Assembly: GCA_965222995.1 (NCBI GenBank)
Contig: OZ244977.1
Coordinates: 1,798,001 to 1,862,000, forward strand
Length of the DNA: 64,000 nt
Source: SB11 sp965222995
Lineage (GTDB): Bacteria > Bacteroidota > Bacteroidia > UBA8524
Reading direction: 5' to 3'
Shown here: one piece after another, positions 50,596-59,095 of the stretch
How the letters are laid out: the number at the start of each line of letters is the position of its first letter
Numbering within the stretch: position 1 is the stretch's first letter
The notes under the pieces: generated by a model
Databases searched by the model: none
Seen by the model: the letters and a program-made list of their open reading frames with translations, nothing else
What the model was told of the DNA's origin: nothing
Position numbers and translations under genes: made by a program

Positions 50596-52029
50596 ATGAT
50601 GATAAAGCATACGGATAGGGCAAGGAATATAATTTTTGCAATAGTATTGCTGTTGCTCTATCCCTCATGCACATATTATGCCCGTAATGTTCAGGCTTTA
50701 AACCAACATTTAAATAATGGCAACATTAAAGAGGCATACAAAGTAGTAAGCCATAATGAAAAAAAATGGGATAAGGGTAAAGATAGAGTTCTATACTACC
50801 TTAATAGAGGTACAATAGCTTGGATGTTGGGCAAAAACCAAGAAAGCTATAAATACCTTTTAAAAGCAGATTATTACTGGGAAGATTTAAGTGTAAACTA
50901 TAGCCGTGAAGCACTTTCGTATCTTATTAACCCCAGAGTGAAGGAATATGCCGGTGAAGACTTTGAGGGGATAATGATTAGCTATTACCAGATACTAAAC
51001 TTCATTCAAATGAATGATTTGGAGAAGGCAAATATTCAAGCCCGCCGCTTGGTACTACAACTGAACCGCATTGACGACAAATACAAAGACTGGAGAGGAA
51101 AAAACAAAAGTACCCGTTTACAGCACAATGCATTTGCCCACACCTTACTGGGTTTAGTTTATGAATTAAACGAAAACTATAACTCAGCATTTATCTCTTA
51201 CAGAAATGCTTATAACTTTTACGCAGATGAATACAGCCAGTTTTTTGGTTTAAATGCGCCTCTACAACTCAAAAAAGACTTAATACGTACAGCACACCTT
51301 TCAGGCTTTCCTAATGAAGTAAGCTATTATTCAAAAAAGTTTAATATTCCTTTTGACCCTACTACGGATGCCCAAGGAGGTAATTTGGTGTTTTTTTGGG
51401 GAAATGGATTGGCTCCTGTCAAAGACCAAGTTTCTGCTGATTTTACTATAGTAAAAGGGCAGCAAAACGGCTGGTATACCTTTAGTAATGCAGGATATGG
51501 ATACTCTATACCCATATATGTTGGCAGTAGTAACAATAATGCAAAAGGGAATTTGAGTGATATCGAATTTGTAAGGGCTGCCTTCCCTACTTATGTTGAG
51601 CGTAAACCTTTTTACCAAAACGCCACACTTAGTACCAATGGACAGCAATACCAGTTTGAAGCCCTTGAAGATATTAATGCTACTGCCAAAAAAACACTAA
51701 ACGACAGAATGCTGATGGAGTTTGGCAAAACACTAGCCCGTTTAGCCGCAAAAAAACTGGCTGAAAGCCAAACCAAAAAAGAAAATGAGGAGCTGGGTGC
51801 GGCACTGGGAATTATTAATTATTTAACGGAACAGGCTGATACCAGAGCATGGACATCATTACCACATACCTTGTATTATACACGTTTAAGCCTGCCTGTA
51901 GGTAAACAACAAGTGAAGTTAACCTTGCAGGGGCAAAACAATGCTATTGACACCGCTACCTTTTCTTTTGACGTACAACCCAACAAAATTTACTTTCAAC
52001 CCTATCAAACGGTTCAATCTACTTACTAA
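50596..52029 (+). CDS. COG3014-like lipoprotein, lpoB partner
   Basis: This is a 477-residue lipoprotein; lipobox Y-P-S-C is near residue 25. An N-terminal helical repeat region (about residues 30-260) with L-Y-Y-L-N-R-G-T, Y-L-L-K-A-D-Y-Y-W-E-D and A-F-I-S-Y-R-N-A-Y-N-F-Y is TPR-like; a beta-rich domain follows (about residues 270-470) with G-N-G-L-A-P-V-K and the end F-D-V-Q-P-N-K-I-Y-F-Q-P. I see the pattern of COG3014. It follows lpoB by 40 bases on the same strand, so they are very probably one operon and may form one envelope complex. Confidence 0.75.
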   Translation: MMIKHTDRARNIIFAIVLLLLYPSCTYYARNVQALNQHLNNGNIKEAYKVVSHNEKKWDKGKDRVLYYLNRGTIAWMLGKNQESYKYLLKADYYWEDLSVNYSREALSYLINPRVKEYAGEDFEGIMISYYQILNFIQMNDLEKANIQARRLVLQLNRIDDKYKDWRGKNKSTRLQHNAFAHTLLGLVYELNENYNSAFISYRNAYNFYADEYSQFFGLNAPLQLKKDLIRTAHLSGFPNEVSYYSKKFNIPFDPTTDAQGGNLVFFWGNGLAPVKDQVSADFTIVKGQQNGWYTFSNAGYGYSIPIYVGSSNNNAKGNLSDIEFVRAAFPTYVERKPFYQNATLSTNGQQYQFEALEDINATAKKTLNDRMLMEFGKTLARLAAKKLAESQTKKENEELGAALGIINYLTEQADTRAWTSLPHTLYYTRLSLPVGKQQVKLTLQGQNNAIDTATFSFDVQPNKIYFQPYQTVQSTY

Positions 52030-52056
52030 TTAAATGGCTATTTTCGCAGCCATTGT

Positions 52057-52521
52057 ATGAAACGAGATACTTCACACTTTATAACCCAAAACTCTGATTT
52101 TAAAAACACCATCATACAAAAACTGGATGGACAACACTTTATGCATCATATTGGTGCTAAGCTTACTGTAATTGAAAAAGCATATATAGAGGCTGAGTTA
52201 CAAATGGAGCAGCAACATTTGCAACAAGCCGGTTTTACCCATGGGGGTGTAACTGCCACTTTGTGTGATTTGGTTACCGGTTTTGCTGCTTTTTCTTTGG
52301 TTGCTTTAGGTGAAGCTGTAGTAACTGCCGATTTAAAAGTAAGTTACTTAAACCCCGGCGACGGAGACAAGCTTATAGCCAAAGGCTGGGTAAACAAGCC
52401 CGGGCAAATGCTGCACTTTTGCGAAGGTGAAGTATGGATTAGTAAAGCTGGTGAGTTAACCCAAATAGCTCACTGCACCGCTCTTATGGCTGTAGTAAAG
52501 AACTTACAAAAAAGAGATTAG
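52057..52521 (+). CDS. PaaI-family hotdog thioesterase
   Basis: This is a 154-residue hotdog thioesterase. The helix holds H-G-G-V-T-A-T-L-C-D-L-V-T-G-F-A-A-F-S (HGG motif, with the catalytic acid D), followed by A-V-V-T-A-D-L-K-V-S-Y-L-N-P-G. It hydrolyses acyl- or aryl-CoA thioesters. It is 27 bases after the COG3014-like gene, same strand, so it may be last in the lpoB operon. Its stop overlaps the stop of the opposing T9SS gene by 4 bases. Confidence 0.88.
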   Translation: MKRDTSHFITQNSDFKNTIIQKLDGQHFMHHIGAKLTVIEKAYIEAELQMEQQHLQQAGFTHGGVTATLCDLVTGFAAFSLVALGEAVVTADLKVSYLNPGDGDKLIAKGWVNKPGQMLHFCEGEVWISKAGELTQIAHCTALMAVVKNLQKRD

Positions 52522-53768
52522 CGAATAACAGTAAATTTCTGAGAGCTTATTGCTGTATTACCTGAACTTAAGTTGTAAAAGTAAATACCGGGCTCTAGGT
52601 TAAATGTAGCAGCGGCTTTGTGCTCGCCTGCTTCTACTCTTTCGTTATCCAATACGGTAGCTACTTTCTTCCCCATTATATTATAAACATCAAGAGAAAT
52701 TACAGTGGTTTTCTTCAACTTATAATCAATAAAAAGAGTTTGGTTATTTGTTGCTGGATTAGGGTAAACTTTGCCCAATGATAATCCAAACTCTTTTACA
52801 CTTCCAATGCAATTAGTTCCACTAATAAAAGTATTTACATTAGCAAACATGGGTGAAGAGAAGGTATTGGCAGGTGCAAATCCATTATAGTTAGGTAATC
52901 TTGGATTACTGGTTAAAAGTAGTGAGTTATCTGCAAAGTAACGGGACTTAAGCGTAATAGGTAAACCTCCATTTGCTTCTTTAATCATAGTGTAGGTAAA
53001 CCCGAAATAATTTATACCATTTTTGGACTGCGGCAAACTTCTTGTTTCAATAGTATCACCTATATTCCAATTATGCCCTGGTTTATAGGTTATTGTAGCG
53101 GCAAACCAACTTCTTGGGTTTTTGCTAATTTTTAAGTCAGAAGTACCACTAATAGAAGTCCCAACAGGTAATACTATGTATTTACTGCTCCAACCATTAG
53201 ACAAAAGTTTAGTAGTATCTACAGCAGTCAATAAAAAGGTATCTCTTTTAAAAAAGTATTCCCCTGCTAAAGCTATAGCATCAATACCTCTAGGTCGTGC
53301 ATACAGCATAGTATCACCATTAGTAAAAATTGCCAAACCATTTCTTATTTGGTCTAAGTCAGTATTTTTATAATAGGTAACAAAACAAGTATCTACTACA
53401 TTCGTGTCTGCATTATTTCTTCTATAAACATAATTAAAAGCCAATGAGTCCCAAACATAATCACATTTTTGAGCCCAAACTTGAATAGGATAATTTGGGT
53501 CGCTGGGAACTGCTGCCCAATTATCATATCTTAAGTCATATAAGTGTCCCCAAGCGTGGGTATAGATTTTTTTGGCTTGGTTATTTTTATCCATAAAAAC
53601 TACACTCGAATCAGGAAATACTATCTCAACAGTATCAGTAAATGGACCGGTTGCATTATTTTTAATAAAATCAATAGGACTGTACCAACCATTTACATTT
53701 CCCTTGGTTTGTGCAGTAAGGTTCGTACCCAAAATGATTATAACAAATAATAGGTAAATCTTTTTCAT
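52518..53768 (-). CDS. T9SS cargo protein, tandem array copy 4 (most diverged)
   Basis: This is a 416-residue secreted protein: signal peptide, a core of about 300 residues shared with the next three genes upstream (Y-T-H-A-W-G-H-L-Y-D-L-R, V-W-D-S-L-A-F-N-Y, V-V-D-T-C-F-V-T-Y-Y-K-N, K-P-G-H-N-W-N-I-G-D-T-I-E, I-N-Y-F-G-F) and a type A T9SS sorting domain starting G-K-V-Y-P-N-P-A. The last 51 residues from G-K-K-V-A-T-V-L-D are identical to those of copies 2 and 3, although the region before them differs clearly. No known family for the core; exported to surface or medium. Its stop overlaps the PaaI-type gene. Confidence 0.85.
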   Translation of the reverse strand: MKKIYLLFVIIILGTNLTAQTKGNVNGWYSPIDFIKNNATGPFTDTVEIVFPDSSVVFMDKNNQAKKIYTHAWGHLYDLRYDNWAAVPSDPNYPIQVWAQKCDYVWDSLAFNYVYRRNNADTNVVDTCFVTYYKNTDLDQIRNGLAIFTNGDTMLYARPRGIDAIALAGEYFFKRDTFLLTAVDTTKLLSNGWSSKYIVLPVGTSISGTSDLKISKNPRSWFAATITYKPGHNWNIGDTIETRSLPQSKNGINYFGFTYTMIKEANGGLPITLKSRYFADNSLLLTSNPRLPNYNGFAPANTFSSPMFANVNTFISGTNCIGSVKEFGLSLGKVYPNPATNNQTLFIDYKLKKTTVISLDVYNIMGKKVATVLDNERVEAGEHKAAATFNLEPGIYFYNLSSGNTAISSQKFTVIR

Positions 53769-53832
53769 AGGCTGTAAAGGTTTTCAAGTATAAAAGACTG
53801 AATGACAAACTTATTAGTTCTAAACCAAAAAA

Positions 53833-53859
53833 GGCTGCAACTTAGTTGCAGCCTTTTGA
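53833..53859 (-). terminator. Terminator after array copy 3
   Basis: Arms GGCTGCAAC (53833-53841) and GTTGCAGCC (53845-53853) around TTA; on the minus strand it is followed by T6. It closes the copy ending at 53886. Almost the same hairpin follows the next copy at 55216. Confidence 0.9.
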
Positions 53860-53885
53860 ATTACTTATTTAGGTTATTACTGTAA

Positions 53886-55148
53886 TTAACGAATTACAGT
53901 AAATTTCTGAGAGCTGATTGCTGTATTACCTGAACTTAAGTTGTAAAAGTAAATACCTGGCTCTAAGTTAAATGTTGCAGCAGCTTTATGCTCACCTGCT
54001 TCAACTCTTTCGTTGTCTAACACTGTAGCTACTTTTTTGCCTAACATATCGTATACTTCTATAGTTACGTTAGTTGCGTTTTTCACTGCATACTTTATGA
54101 ATACAGATTGACCTGCATTGGTTGGGTTAGGATATATTTTGCCTAATAATAAACCTAATTCATCAACTTCTTTTACACTTACAGTTGATACTCCACTAAC
54201 TTTAGCTTTAACGTCAGCAAATATTAATTCATTGAAAAGAGAACCAAATAAAAAACCTTCAAAGCCACTATATATAATTTGACCGTATCGAGTACTTTTA
54301 TGAAGGATAATTGAATTATCAGCATAATTCTTATTAATTAAATCATGAGGAAAACATTGGTCATTTCCAAGGGCTTCAGTTGTATATTGAAAACCGAAGT
54401 AGTTACCCCCATTAAAAGGCTTTTTACTACCAAAAGACTCTATAGTATCTCCTTTATTCCAATTATAGCCAGGTTTAAACGTAATGGTAACACCAAACCA
54501 ACTCTTTGGGTTAATACTTAGATGTGCCGAATTCGTACCCTCAATAATAGTCCCTACATGAAAAGCCAAACTTCTACTTTCCCAACCATTTTGAGAAATT
54601 GTTGTTGTGTCTTGCCTATTCAATAATATAGTATCACGTTTATAAAACTCCGTTCCTGCAAGTGTATGCCTATCCAAAATTTTAGGCTTAGCATAAAGCA
54701 TAGTATCATACCCTGTAACCCAACAGTATGTTCTGATTGTATTGCTGAAAAATTGATTCTGAGAATTGTTTTTGTAGTAGGTTACAAAGCATGTATCAAT
54801 AATATTTGGGTTAGGGTTATTCCTACGATAAACATAATTAAACGCCAACGAATCCCAAGTATAATTATCTCTTTGGTCAAGTATTTTATTGGAAGCAGCC
54901 TCCCAGGCGACATGCCTTAAATCAAACAAGTGCCCCCAGGCATGAAAAGCTACATTTTTAGTCTTATTATTTTTATCAATGAGAACTACTGAGGAATCCG
55001 GAAAAACAATATTTACTTTTTTTTCAAAAGGCCCGGTTGCGGTATTACGAAGCAATTTTTCAGGGTTATACCAAGCATTAATGGGTATTTGAGCAATAAG
55101 ATTTCCTGCAAATAGAGATAAAACCAATAATAGATAGAGCCTTTTCAT
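53886..55148 (-). CDS. T9SS cargo protein, tandem array copy 3
   Basis: This protein of about 420 residues has a signal peptide (MKRLYLLLVLSLFAGNLIAQ) and the array core: A-W-Y-N-P-E, F-H-A-W-G-H-L-F-D-L-R, Y-T-W-D-S-L-A-F-N-Y, I-I-D-T-C-F-V-T-Y-Y-K-N, then K-P-G-Y-N-W-N-K-G-D-T-I-E-S and N-Y-F-G-F. It lacks the residue pair V-P-S-D-P-N of the others, and a region before the sorting domain differs. The sorting domain reads G-K-I-Y-P-N-P-T and its last 51 residues are identical to copies 2 and 4. The start is at 55148 rather than 55157, matching the leader of copy 4. Confidence 0.82.
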   Translation of the reverse strand: MKRLYLLLVLSLFAGNLIAQIPINAWYNPEKLLRNTATGPFEKKVNIVFPDSSVVLIDKNNKTKNVAFHAWGHLFDLRHVAWEAASNKILDQRDNYTWDSLAFNYVYRRNNPNPNIIDTCFVTYYKNNSQNQFFSNTIRTYCWVTGYDTMLYAKPKILDRHTLAGTEFYKRDTILLNRQDTTTISQNGWESRSLAFHVGTIIEGTNSAHLSINPKSWFGVTITFKPGYNWNKGDTIESFGSKKPFNGGNYFGFQYTTEALGNDQCFPHDLINKNYADNSIILHKSTRYGQIIYSGFEGFLFGSLFNELIFADVKAKVSGVSTVSVKEVDELGLLLGKIYPNPTNAGQSVFIKYAVKNATNVTIEVYDMLGKKVATVLDNERVEAGEHKAAATFNLEPGIYFYNLSSGNTAISSQKFTVIR

Positions 55149-55215
55149 AGGTTTCATAAATTAGTTACCCATAAAGACCAGACAAAAAGCTTAATAGTTT
55201 TATGAAACTAAAAAA

Positions 55216-55241
55216 GGCTGCAACTAAGTTGCAGCCCTTTG
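55216..55241 (-). terminator. Terminator after array copy 2
   Basis: Arms GGCTGCAAC (55216-55224) and GTTGCAGCC (55228-55236) around TAA, with T5 following on the minus strand. It is nearly the same as the hairpin at 53833, including the flanks. Confidence 0.9.
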
Positions 55242-55268
55242 AATTACTTATTTAGGTTATTACTGTAA

Positions 55269-56630
55269 TTAGCGAATAACAGTAAATTTCTGAGAGCTGA
55301 TTGCTGTATTACCTGAACTTAAGTTGTAGAAGTAAATACCGGGCTCTAAGTTAAAGGTTGCAGCAGCTTTGTGCTCACCTGCTTCAACTCTTTCGTTATC
55401 TAGTACTGTAGCTACTTTCTTACCTAACATATCATATACTTCTATAGTTACGTTAGTTGCATTTTTCACTGCATACTCAATAAATACTGATTGTCCAGTG
55501 TTTGCAGGGTTAGGATATACTTTACCTAATGATAAACCCAACTCCTCAACTTCTTTTACACTCACAGTTGATGTTCCGCTAACAAATGCTTGAACGTCAG
55601 CAAATATTGGCGATACAAAAGCAGTACCGGGCATAAAGCCGTCCCAACCGTTAGCAGTAGTTTGACCGTAACGAGTGAAGCTATATAATATTAATGAGTT
55701 ATCTGCATAATCACGGCTACGTAATGTTACAGGAAGGCCACCATTTGACTCTTCAATAGTAACATATCCATATCCAAAATAGTTAATACCGTTTGCAGGA
55801 CGGTTAAATCCTCTTGACTCCACAGTATCACCGGGGTTCCATGGATGACCAGGTTTAAATGTCATAGTAGCTGCAAACCAACTGGGTGGGTTACGACTAA
55901 TAGCTGCTGCATTTGTACCCGCAATAGCAGTACCTACAGGAACTACTGCATAACGGCTACCCCAACCTGTTCCGGCGTTAAATGTAGTTGTATCTTCAGG
56001 TCTTAATAAAATAGTATCTCTATCAAAGAAAGCAGTACCCGAAATAGCATTTTGGTCTAAACCTACAGGGCGAGCTTGTAACATAGTATCACTATTGCTT
56101 GAAATACTTAAACCATTACGGATTTGACCCTGAATAGAGTTTTTATAATAAGTGATGAAACAAGTATCCACAACATTAGCATCAGGATAGTTTCTGCGGT
56201 ATAAGTACCTAAAAGCTAATGAATCCCAAGTGTAATTATCTTTTTGATTGAAAATTTGAATTGGGAAATTAGGGTCGCTGGGAACTGCAGCCCAGTTTTC
56301 GTGTCTCAAGTCGTATAAGTGTCCCCATGCATGTGAGAATACACTGTTTACTTCGTTGTCTTGATTAACACTAACAACAGTAGAATCAGGGAACATAATA
56401 CTTACAAAACTTGTAAAAGGTCCCGTAGCATTGTTACGGATAAACTCATCAGGAGAATACCATCCGTTTACTTGTCCTCCTCTCTTAGAAAAACTTGTTC
56501 CGTTATTTCTTGGAGTGTAATTATCTGTAGAAGGAAAGTCTTTGTAGTTTTTGGGCAGTTGCTCAACGCGTTGTGCTGAAACAAAGCTGTATGAGGCAAC
56601 CACTAAAGCTAGTAATAGTACTTTTTTCAT
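55269..56630 (-). CDS. T9SS cargo protein, tandem array copy 2
   Basis: This is a 453-residue secreted protein: signal peptide (MKKVLLLALVVASYSFVSAQ), a short linker (Q-L-P-K-N-Y-K-D-F-P-S-T-D), then the array core opening G-Q-V-N-G-W-Y-S-P-D-E-F-I-R and the T9SS sorting domain G-K-V-Y-P-N-P-A-N-T-G-Q-S-V-F. It and copy 1 are near-identical across the whole length, including the linker and a matching N-terminal signal, so they are the most recent duplication. Function unknown. A hairpin at 55216 follows. Confidence 0.88.
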   Translation of the reverse strand: MKKVLLLALVVASYSFVSAQRVEQLPKNYKDFPSTDNYTPRNNGTSFSKRGGQVNGWYSPDEFIRNNATGPFTSFVSIMFPDSTVVSVNQDNEVNSVFSHAWGHLYDLRHENWAAVPSDPNFPIQIFNQKDNYTWDSLAFRYLYRRNYPDANVVDTCFITYYKNSIQGQIRNGLSISSNSDTMLQARPVGLDQNAISGTAFFDRDTILLRPEDTTTFNAGTGWGSRYAVVPVGTAIAGTNAAAISRNPPSWFAATMTFKPGHPWNPGDTVESRGFNRPANGINYFGYGYVTIEESNGGLPVTLRSRDYADNSLILYSFTRYGQTTANGWDGFMPGTAFVSPIFADVQAFVSGTSTVSVKEVEELGLSLGKVYPNPANTGQSVFIEYAVKNATNVTIEVYDMLGKKVATVLDNERVEAGEHKAAATFNLEPGIYFYNLSSGNTAISSQKFTVIR

Positions 56631-56657
56631 CGTGTAAAATTTGGTTTTATTTAAAGA

Positions 56658-56691
56658 AAAAAGCTACAACAAACTAAAGTCGTAGCTTTTT
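56658..56691 (-). terminator. Terminator after array copy 1
   Basis: Arms AAAAAGCTAC (56658-56667) and GTAGCTTTTT (56682-56691) around 14 bases; a weaker, larger-loop hairpin than the other two, also before the next copy. Confidence 0.65.
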
Positions 56692-56716
56692 ATATTTTTA
56701 ATTACTTAATTATTAA

Positions 56717-58072
56717 TTAGCGAATTACAGTAAATTTCTGAGAGCTGATTGCTGTATTACCTGAACTTAAGTTGTAGAAGTAAATACCTGGCTCTAAATT
56801 AAATGTTGCAGCAACTTTATGCTCACCTGCTTCAACTCTTTCGTTATCTAATACTGTAGCTACTTTCTTGCCTAACATATCATATACTTCTATAGTTACG
56901 TTAGTTGCATTTTTCACTGCATATTCGATAAATACTGATTGTCCAGTGTTTGCAGGGTTAGGATATACTTTACCTAATGATAAACCTAACTCTTCTACTT
57001 CTCTTACACTAATTGTTGATGTTCCGCTAACAAATGCTTGAACGTCAGCAAATATTGGAGAGTTAAATGCAGTACCCGGCATAAAACCATCCCAGTTAGT
57101 AGGAGTGGTTTGTCCGTAACGTGTTTGGCTATATAATATTAATGAGTTATCTGCATAATTACGGCTACGTAGTGTTACAGGAAGACCACCGTTAGCTTGT
57201 TCTATTGTTACGAAACCGTAACCGAAATAGTTGATTCCGTTTTCAGGACGGTTAAATCCTCTTGATTCAACAGTATCACCGGGGTTCCATGGATGACCTG
57301 GCTTAAATGTCATAGTAGCTGCAAACCAGCTGGGTGGGTTACGGCTGATAGCTGCTGCATTGGTACCTGCAATAGCAGTACCTACAGGAACTACTGCATA
57401 ACGGCTACCCCATCCGTTTGATGAGAATGTAGTAGAATCTTCAGGAGTTAATAATATAGTATCTCTATCAAAGAAAGCAGTACCTGATAATGCATTTTGG
57501 TCTAATCCGGTAGGACGGGCATTTAGCATAGTATCACCACTACCAAATAATATAGAACCGTTACGGATTTGTCCTTGAATTGAATTTTTATAATAAGTGA
57601 TGAAACAAGTATCCACAACGTTAGCATCAGGATAGTTTCTGCGGTATAAGTACCTGAAAGCTAATGAATCCCAAGTATAATTATCTTTTTGAGCAAAGAT
57701 TTGAATTGGGAAATTTGGGTCGCTGGGAACTGCAGCCCAGTTGTCGTGTCTCAAGTCAAACAAGTGTCCCCATGCATGTGAGAATACACTGTTTACCTCG
57801 TTGTCTTGATTTACGTTTACTACAGTAGAATCCGGGAACATAATGCTTACAAAACTTGTAAAAGGTCCTGTAGCATTATTACGGATAAACTCATCAGGAG
57901 AATACCACCCGTTTACAGACCCGCCACTTTTAGAAGCTGCTCCTTGTCTAGGAACAAACTGGTCAGTAGAAGGAAAGTCTTTGTAGTTCTTAGGCAAGTC
58001 GACAGTTTGCTGTGCAGAAGCAAAACTGTAAGATGCAATTACTAAAGCTAGTAATAGTACTTTTTTCATCAT
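56717..58072 (-). CDS. T9SS cargo protein, tandem array copy 1 (promoter-proximal)
   Basis: This is a 451-residue secreted protein with a signal peptide (M-M-K-K-V-L-L-L-A-L-V start), core and sorting domain as copy 2. The sorting tail differs in one residue from the other copies (G-E-H-K-V instead of G-E-H-K-A). Core segments: N-G-W-Y-S-P-D-E-F-I-R-N-N-A-T-G-P-F, F-S-H-A-W-G-H-L-F-D-L-R, Y-T-W-D-S-L-A-F-R-Y-L-Y-R-R-N. No enzyme motifs seen. It has the best promoter in the array at 58091-58120; the later copies may be read through the hairpins between them. Confidence 0.88.
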   Translation of the reverse strand: MMKKVLLLALVIASYSFASAQQTVDLPKNYKDFPSTDQFVPRQGAASKSGGSVNGWYSPDEFIRNNATGPFTSFVSIMFPDSTVVNVNQDNEVNSVFSHAWGHLFDLRHDNWAAVPSDPNFPIQIFAQKDNYTWDSLAFRYLYRRNYPDANVVDTCFITYYKNSIQGQIRNGSILFGSGDTMLNARPTGLDQNALSGTAFFDRDTILLTPEDSTTFSSNGWGSRYAVVPVGTAIAGTNAAAISRNPPSWFAATMTFKPGHPWNPGDTVESRGFNRPENGINYFGYGFVTIEQANGGLPVTLRSRNYADNSLILYSQTRYGQTTPTNWDGFMPGTAFNSPIFADVQAFVSGTSTISVREVEELGLSLGKVYPNPANTGQSVFIEYAVKNATNVTIEVYDMLGKKVATVLDNERVEAGEHKVAATFNLEPGIYFYNLSSGNTAISSQKFTVIR

Positions 58073-58090
58073 ATTGGTTTTTTAAGTGTG

Positions 58091-58120
58091 CAAAAATAAG
58101 TAATTCGTTGTAATGTCAAA
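58091..58120 (-). promoter_or_regulatory. Bacteroidota -33/-7 promoter for the T9SS array
   Basis: The minus strand has TTTG (58120-58117), 18 bases, then TATTTTTG (58098-58091), an exact TAnnTTTG. The ATG is 19 bases after. Spacing and motifs equal the promoter at 1888-1917. The 219-base gap 58073-58291 holds this promoter and no gene that I see. Confidence 0.75.
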
Positions 58121-58291
58121 TAATTGTTAAGTGTTTTTCTTCTTTCAAAGACTTTATCGTGTTTTAAAATGTTGTAGTAGTAGTAAAAATTTTTAAAACT
58201 TAACACAATCAACTTTTATTAGCTCGGCTTAAATACATACTAATTCAAACTAGCCTCTACTTTTACTAGTTACATACTATGTTAAGGTTAT

Positions 58292-58996
58292 TTAAACTAT
58301 ATCACCAAGCTGAGGACGTATTAAAACATCCTCTACCACAGTAGATGGAGAGGTGTTATAGGCACTCCAAACTGCTTCTGCTATATCTTTAGCCGGAATG
58401 AAACGTTCTTCAGGCAACTCGACACCATCCCATGAAGCTGTAAAAGTAGCTCCCGGTAAAACTGCAGTTACTTTTACAGCTTTCTCTTTCATCTCTTCAC
58501 GCAATACTTTAGTCATGCCATATAAAGCATATTTGCTTATACAGTATGAACCTACATTGGGATAAGGCATAATACTGGCTGTTGAACACATATTAAAAAT
58601 ATGCGAATGCTGCTGTTGGGTTATTAGTGGTAATAGCATCCGAGTGAAGTAATAAGGAGCATTTAGGTTTACCTCCATTTGCGTTTCAAAATTCTTGTCG
58701 TCTTCGCTACTAATTTGCCCGGGTAAAAATATTCCTGCATTATTTACCAATACATCCACTTTATTAAATCTGTTTTTAATAGCATCGGCAAATGCTTGAA
58801 GTTGTTTTTTGTTAGCCACATCGCACAACATTGCTAATACATCTACTTTATAAGTATCACTTAAATACTTGGCCAACTTATCGCCCTCACCTTTATTTCT
58901 AGAACAAAAAGCTACTCCAAAACCTTCTGAGGCAAACTTTTCTGCTATGGCTCTGCCTATTCCCTTTGTCGCTCCCGTTATAACAGCTATTTTCAT
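58292..58996 (-). CDS. Short-chain dehydrogenase/reductase
   Basis: This is a 234-residue SDR: the cofactor motif T-G-A-T-K-G-I-G-R-A-I-A (residues 7-18), N-N-A-G-I-F, a Ser of the catalytic triad in M-C-S-T-A-S-I, Y-C-I-S-K-Y with Tyr and Lys in Y-x3-K (here Y-C-I-S-K) and P-G-A-T. It is NAD(P)-linked oxidation or reduction of an alcohol or ketone; the absence of an acidic residue after strand 2 suggests NADP (C-S-R-N-K after it). The substrate is not known. It is divergent from mlaE. Confidence 0.88.
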   Translation of the reverse strand: MKIAVITGATKGIGRAIAEKFASEGFGVAFCSRNKGEGDKLAKYLSDTYKVDVLAMLCDVANKKQLQAFADAIKNRFNKVDVLVNNAGIFLPGQISSEDDKNFETQMEVNLNAPYYFTRMLLPLITQQQHSHIFNMCSTASIMPYPNVGSYCISKYALYGMTKVLREEMKEKAVKVTAVLPGATFTASWDGVELPEERFIPAKDIAEAVWSAYNTSPSTVVEDVLIRPQLGDIV

Positions 58997-59095
58997 GCTC
59001 TAAAAATAACAGTTAATCGGCAAATTAGTTCAATTGGCAGCGTATAGTTAAATATAACCATTGCAAAACGTTTATCTTTACCGCCGCAAACAAAC

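Noticed and set aside
52518..58072. The T9SS array as a CRISPR or direct-repeat array
   Set aside because: The repeated units are whole genes with diverged bodies, not short direct repeats with spacers.
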